A DNA stretch of 54,241 nucleotides from Spirochaetaceae bacterium (GTDB lineage: Bacteria > Spirochaetota > Spirochaetia > Treponematales > Treponemataceae), in assembly GCA_017622135.1 (NCBI GenBank), contig JAGARR010000057.1, forward strand, positions 1 to 54,241, read 5' to 3'. Each line of letters starts with the position of its first letter. The stretch's first letter is position 1. Below are positions 50,810 to 54,241 of this stretch, piece after piece. The notes below the pieces were generated by a model. It was not told the origin of the DNA, did no database searches, and saw only the letters and a program-made list of their open reading frames with translations. Position numbers and translations under genes: made by a program.

Positions 50810-53800
50810 CTATCGGTCAGACTTAACCAAATCCAGAATCAGATTTACCTCGGAAACTGAAATCTTCATGGAGTTTGCAATCTCCGTAGCACTCCATCCG
50901 CGACGGGTCAAATCCTTCACATGCTGACGCTTTGCCATAGTAGTAAGCTCACTGCTTGGGCTGTCACCGTCAGGATTTTCGTGCTTGTAGATGGTATGCA
51001 GCAGGTTGATATGCTCATCGGCGACCTTTGCCACCTCCTGAATCCTCTCCTCCGTCCTGGCAATGCCGGACTGGGCGTTCAGAACCTTGTCGATTCTATC
51101 CTCAGCCTGACTCAGTACCGTATCAAGGGAGTTCAGCTTCTCCATGGTCTCATTTATACGGCCGTTGCTCTCCAGCAAGGTGGTGACATCACGATGGACG
51201 CCCTGAATCTTTGAGGGAATGGAGTCAAGCTCCTCATTGAACCCATTGATTCTGCTCTCCAGAACCTCCAGCTTGTTGTAGGCATTCTCCATGTCCTGCA
51301 CTGTCCTGTCGATGAGCTGATCCTTCCGCTCCAGCTCGTCGTAGCGGCTGGAAATGACCTCCAAGGTGTCATGGAAGCCGTTGATCTCTGAGTCGATCTG
51401 ACGCACATTCTCGTCAATCTCCCTGAGAGTCTGGATCTTTGAGTCCATGGAGGTGGACAGCTCCTTCAGCTGGTTGAACTCATCCTCCAGCCGCTCGATG
51501 TACGCCTTTTCGTCAGTGAACCGCTGAAGCTTGTCGTTCAAGTCCTTGTCCAGCTGGCCGAGACGCTGGAATTCCTGATCCAGATTGGCCAGTTCGGTGC
51601 GGAATACCTCCAGCTTGGTCAGTTCGCCCTGGAGGGAGGCCAGATCGCTCTCCAGATTGTTCTTCAGCTCGCTGGTGCTCTCAATCAGCGGAATCTGAGA
51701 GGCCAGGTGCTTGATGCGCTGGTCCATATCATCGAACCTCTCAATCATGTCATTCTCACGGGCATGGAGCCGTGCCATGATGTCCTTCTGGGCGGAGTCA
51801 TTCTTGTCACGTATATCCTGGGCAAGGGCCTGCATCTCCTTGATGGCACGCTCCGTCTCCCTCACCTGGTCGGCGAGCTGTTGCTGACTCTTCTGGTGGG
51901 CAGCGGCGTAGTTGGCGTCAAAGCTTGCCACAAACTGGCTTGACTTGGACTCGAAGTCTTCCAAAACAGTCTGCGTGCTCATCTTGATGCTCATCAACTT
52001 ATCCTCCAGCGTCTTCTTCTGGTCGCTAATCTTGGAAGACAAGTCATTGACATCGGACTGGAACGTGGTCCGCATGGTGGCCAGGGAGGTGGCAGTAGAG
52101 TCAGACAGCTCCTTGATGCGGGTATCCATAGTCTGCTTGTGATGGGCAAACTGCAGGTTGAACTCATCCAGGGTTGACTTGATTTCCTGCTGGGACTGCT
52201 GCAGCTGATCCCGGGCAGCAGCCTCGATGGTGGAGAACTTGTCGTCATAGCCCCCCTTGCTCTCCTCGAACTGCTGACTCATCTTATTCTTCCAATCCTG
52301 GAAGTTGGACAAGACATCGTTTACAGTATCACGGCTGATGGTATCTGCCTGCTGGGCCTGTGTCCGCAGTGCCTCCAGCTTGTCGGACATCTCCTGCCGA
52401 GCAGCATTCAGCTGTCCAAGGGACTCGATGCTGTAGTTGTCCAAGTCCTGCTTCAGCTGCTCCGCCGCAGAGGTCCGGGCTTCAGCAAAAAGCGCTGAAT
52501 ACTGGGCGGTGAAGTCTGTCAGCCGCTGCTCCATCTGCTGTACCTTATCTGAGAATTCCTCCTGAACCTTTTGAGAGGTACTCTTCATAGTGGACAGGGC
52601 ATCATTGGACTGACGCTGCACCTGCTCCAGCTGCTGGCGCAACTGATTGGCCTTGTCTGCCTCCATATCCTTCCACTGAGCCTCGTACTCCTGCTGGAAT
52701 GTCTGCAAGCGGTTGTCAAAGCCTTCTTGCCAGGCGGCAATGCGCTGGTCGAGGGATACCGCACGCTCCTGGAGTCCTTCCTGATACCGTTCCTGAAAGT
52801 CCTTGAGCTTTGCGGAAAGATTGTCCAGGGAGTTGTCCTTCAGCTCATTCAGGCGATCCTCCAGAGAGGACAACTGGTTTTCCAGCTGATTGGACCGTTG
52901 GTCGATGGTCTGCTGGAACCGCTCCTGGGACTCCAGCTGCCCATCGTTGAAGGACTTGATCTGGGACAGCATCCGGCGCTGCATCTCATCCATGGACTTG
53001 CGCAGACTCTGCTCCATTATTTCCACATCGTTGCCAGCAGCATCAAACTTGTCAAAGCGATACTGAAGCTCCTGGCGATAGTCCGCCAGCTGGTTGTCGA
53101 AGAGAGCGATGAGATCTGTCTTTTGCTGAACGTAGTTGCGCGCCATGTCTGCCATGGAGCCCTTCAGCTTCTGGTCAAGGTCAACCATGTTCTTTTCCAC
53201 GTAGGCAGTGAACTCATCAAGCTGCTGGCGAGTCTGACCCTGACGGAGCTCAATATCCTGGGCTTGCTGCTCGGCGTTTGATTTCGTCTCATTCCACAAG
53301 GTGGAAAGCTGGTCAACCTGAGAGGACAGCTCTCCCCGTGTCTCCTCCACCGTCTTCACCATGCTACTGAGATTCTCATCAATCTGGTTCGCACGGTCAT
53401 CATACATCTTTCGTGTGTTGTCCCATACCTGAGAGACGCTTGCATCCACATTGTTGCGGAGATATTCCACCTTGCTGTTGATTTTGGCACTATGCTCGTC
53501 ACAAATTTGCTGAGTCTCGCTCCGCATCTGGGAGACCTGCTCCTCAACATGATTCCGCATATCCTCCACCTGCCTGTTGATTTCAACACTGTGATCATTG
53601 CAGGTCTGCTGAGTGTCACTCCGCATCTGGGAAATCTCCTCATCAACGTAATTCCACAGCTCCTCCACCTTGCTGGTGATTTCGCTGCTATTGTCATTGT
53701 AGGTCTGCTGGAGGTCACTCCGCATCTGGGCAACCTGCTCCTCGACACGACTCTTCAAGGTCTCTACCTTGCCGTTGATTTCGCTGCTGTTGTCGTCACA

Positions 53801-54241
53801 GATTTTCCGGGTGTCGCTCCACACCTGGTCGACCTGCTCATCAACTCGGTTCCGCAGGTCTTCCACCTCGCTGGTGATTCTCACACTGTTGTCGTCGCAG
53901 ATTTTCTGGGTGTCGCTCCACACCTGGTTGACCCGCTCATCAACACGATTCCTCAACTCCTCAACCTTGCCGTTGATTTCCCTGCTGTTGTCGTCGCAGA
54001 TTTTCTGGGTGTCGCTCCACACCTGGTTGACCTGCTCCTCAACTCGGTTCCTCAACTCCTCAACCTTGCCGTTGATTTCGCTGCTGTTGTCATCACAGAT
54101 TTTCTTGGCCTCGTCCCATACCCAGTTGACCTGCTCATCAACACGATTCCTCAGGTCTTCCACCTCGCTGGTGATTCTCACACTGTTGTCGTCGCAGATT
54201 TTCTGGGTGTCGCACCACACCTGGTTGACCTGCTCATCAAC
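50810..54241 (-). CDS. SpiroCoCo-like giant coiled-coil protein, N-terminus outside window
   Basis: At least 1143 residues are present and the frame remains open at the right edge (codons before 54220 read VDEQVNQ), so this is a partial gene. Almost all of it is alpha-helical coiled coil rich in Gln, Asp, Glu, Lys and Ser. The N-terminal visible part carries 33-residue repeats with CDDN. The last 45 or so residues (KRQHVKDLTRRGWSATEIANSMKISVSEVNLILDLVKSDR) form a helix-turn-helix-like module. Long coiled-coil proteins of this sort are characteristic of spirochaetes and are thought to be cytoskeletal or motility-linked, though the function is not established. It is convergent with ispDF. Confidence 0.85.
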   Translation of the reverse strand, partial: VDEQVNQVWCDTQKICDDNSVRITSEVEDLRNRVDEQVNWVWDEAKKICDDNSSEINGKVEELRNRVEEQVNQVWSDTQKICDDNSREINGKVEELRNRVDERVNQVWSDTQKICDDNSVRITSEVEDLRNRVDEQVDQVWSDTRKICDDNSSEINGKVETLKSRVEEQVAQMRSDLQQTYNDNSSEITSKVEELWNYVDEEISQMRSDTQQTCNDHSVEINRQVEDMRNHVEEQVSQMRSETQQICDEHSAKINSKVEYLRNNVDASVSQVWDNTRKMYDDRANQIDENLSSMVKTVEETRGELSSQVDQLSTLWNETKSNAEQQAQDIELRQGQTRQQLDEFTAYVEKNMVDLDQKLKGSMADMARNYVQQKTDLIALFDNQLADYRQELQYRFDKFDAAGNDVEIMEQSLRKSMDEMQRRMLSQIKSFNDGQLESQERFQQTIDQRSNQLENQLSSLEDRLNELKDNSLDNLSAKLKDFQERYQEGLQERAVSLDQRIAAWQEGFDNRLQTFQQEYEAQWKDMEADKANQLRQQLEQVQRQSNDALSTMKSTSQKVQEEFSDKVQQMEQRLTDFTAQYSALFAEARTSAAEQLKQDLDNYSIESLGQLNAARQEMSDKLEALRTQAQQADTISRDTVNDVLSNFQDWKNKMSQQFEESKGGYDDKFSTIEAAARDQLQQSQQEIKSTLDEFNLQFAHHKQTMDTRIKELSDSTATSLATMRTTFQSDVNDLSSKISDQKKTLEDKLMSIKMSTQTVLEDFESKSSQFVASFDANYAAAHQKSQQQLADQVRETERAIKEMQALAQDIRDKNDSAQKDIMARLHARENDMIERFDDMDQRIKHLASQIPLIESTSELKNNLESDLASLQGELTKLEVFRTELANLDQEFQRLGQLDKDLNDKLQRFTDEKAYIERLEDEFNQLKELSTSMDSKIQTLREIDENVRQIDSEINGFHDTLEVISSRYDELERKDQLIDRTVQDMENAYNKLEVLESRINGFNEELDSIPSKIQGVHRDVTTLLESNGRINETMEKLNSLDTVLSQAEDRIDKVLNAQSGIARTEERIQEVAKVADEHINLLHTIYKHENPDGDSPSSELTTMAKRQHVKDLTRRGWSATEIANSMKISVSEVNLILDLVKSDR
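53396..54241 (-). repeat. 99-bp tandem repeats in the coiled-coil gene
   Basis: The codons for KICDDN and its variants recur at exactly 99-bp spacing: 54194, 54095, 53996, 53897, 53798, 53699, 53600 and 53501, with a decayed copy near 53402. The rightmost five are the most alike in DNA. Each unit encodes about 33 residues (for example VNQVWSDTQKICDDNS, then REINGKVEELRNRVDEQ). The array continues past the window edge. Confidence 0.9.

Noticed and set aside
53396..54241. Regular 99-bp repeats as a CRISPR array
   Set aside because: The whole repeat is in-frame coding sequence with graded divergence and no alternating spacer/repeat structure.

Overview
The window most likely comes from a spirochaete, probably Treponema or a close relative. 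The evidence is a very long spirochaete-type coiled-coil protein at the right edge, a fused IspD-IspF enzyme next to CarD, an alanyl-tRNA synthetase without its C-terminal domain, a complete V-type (A/V) ATPase operon, an OadGAB decarboxylase pump, spirochaete-style lipoproteins and a DUF115/MptE-like protein. G+C looks close to half by eye (not computed). The content is chromosomal core. I saw no insertion sequences, integrases, phage genes or CRISPR arrays.

Layout. (1) 1-393: leftward tandem strong promoters, probably of an rRNA or other stable-RNA operon lying off the window, divergent from a PpiD/SurA-like foldase gene (394-1890) and an MptE-like gene (1940-3706). (2) 12799 down to 3759, minus strand: tilS, ftsH, a large secreted protein, an S1C lipoprotein protease and lepA, ending at a bidirectional terminator. 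(3) 14831 down to 12829, minus strand: ispE, spoVG, tRNA-Gln and rplY, driven by a perfect consensus promoter. (4) 14963-15205, plus strand: a small protein with 42 acidic and no Lys/Arg residues. (5) 19166 down to 15354, minus strand: oadG-oadA-oadB, where OadA carries two biotin domains. (6) 21462 down to 19228: lysC-dapB. (7) 23098-21620: HtrA-like lipoprotein. (8) 25266-23285: a flavodoxin-fold protein, a J-domain protein and map. (9) 33618-25339: nine-gene V-ATPase operon in the order H-C-I-K-F-E-A-B-D. (10) secG diverges from dnaE-yggT-recG (34309-40641). (11) A group-2 sigma factor gene diverges from groES across a 442-bp regulatory region. (12) 47539-42361, minus strand: alaS, then a SurA-like foldase, nusB and a TPR lipoprotein. 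(13) 47738-50719, plus strand: dagK, carD, ispDF. (14) 50810 to the right edge, minus strand: the coiled-coil protein with 99-bp tandem repeats.

How it fits together. Envelope protein biogenesis and quality control recur: two foldases, two S1C proteases, FtsH, SecG and several lipoproteins. Translation and stable RNA form a second theme: LepA, TilS, L25, tRNA-Gln, AlaS, Map, NusB and CarD. IspE and IspDF indicate the MEP isoprenoid pathway. OadGAB and the V-ATPase would both manage membrane ion gradients.

The most interesting signals are: several genes (ispE, alaS, dagK, carD, perhaps dnaE) whose -10 box sits within 6-11 bases of the start codon, implying leaderless mRNAs; the lysine/arginine-free acidic protein; the duplicated biotin domain in OadA; a perfect 9-3-9 palindrome at the groES promoter that is not CIRCE; a terminator-like hairpin inside the first codons of the MptE-like gene; and 33-residue (three-hendecad) cysteine-bearing repeats in the coiled-coil protein.
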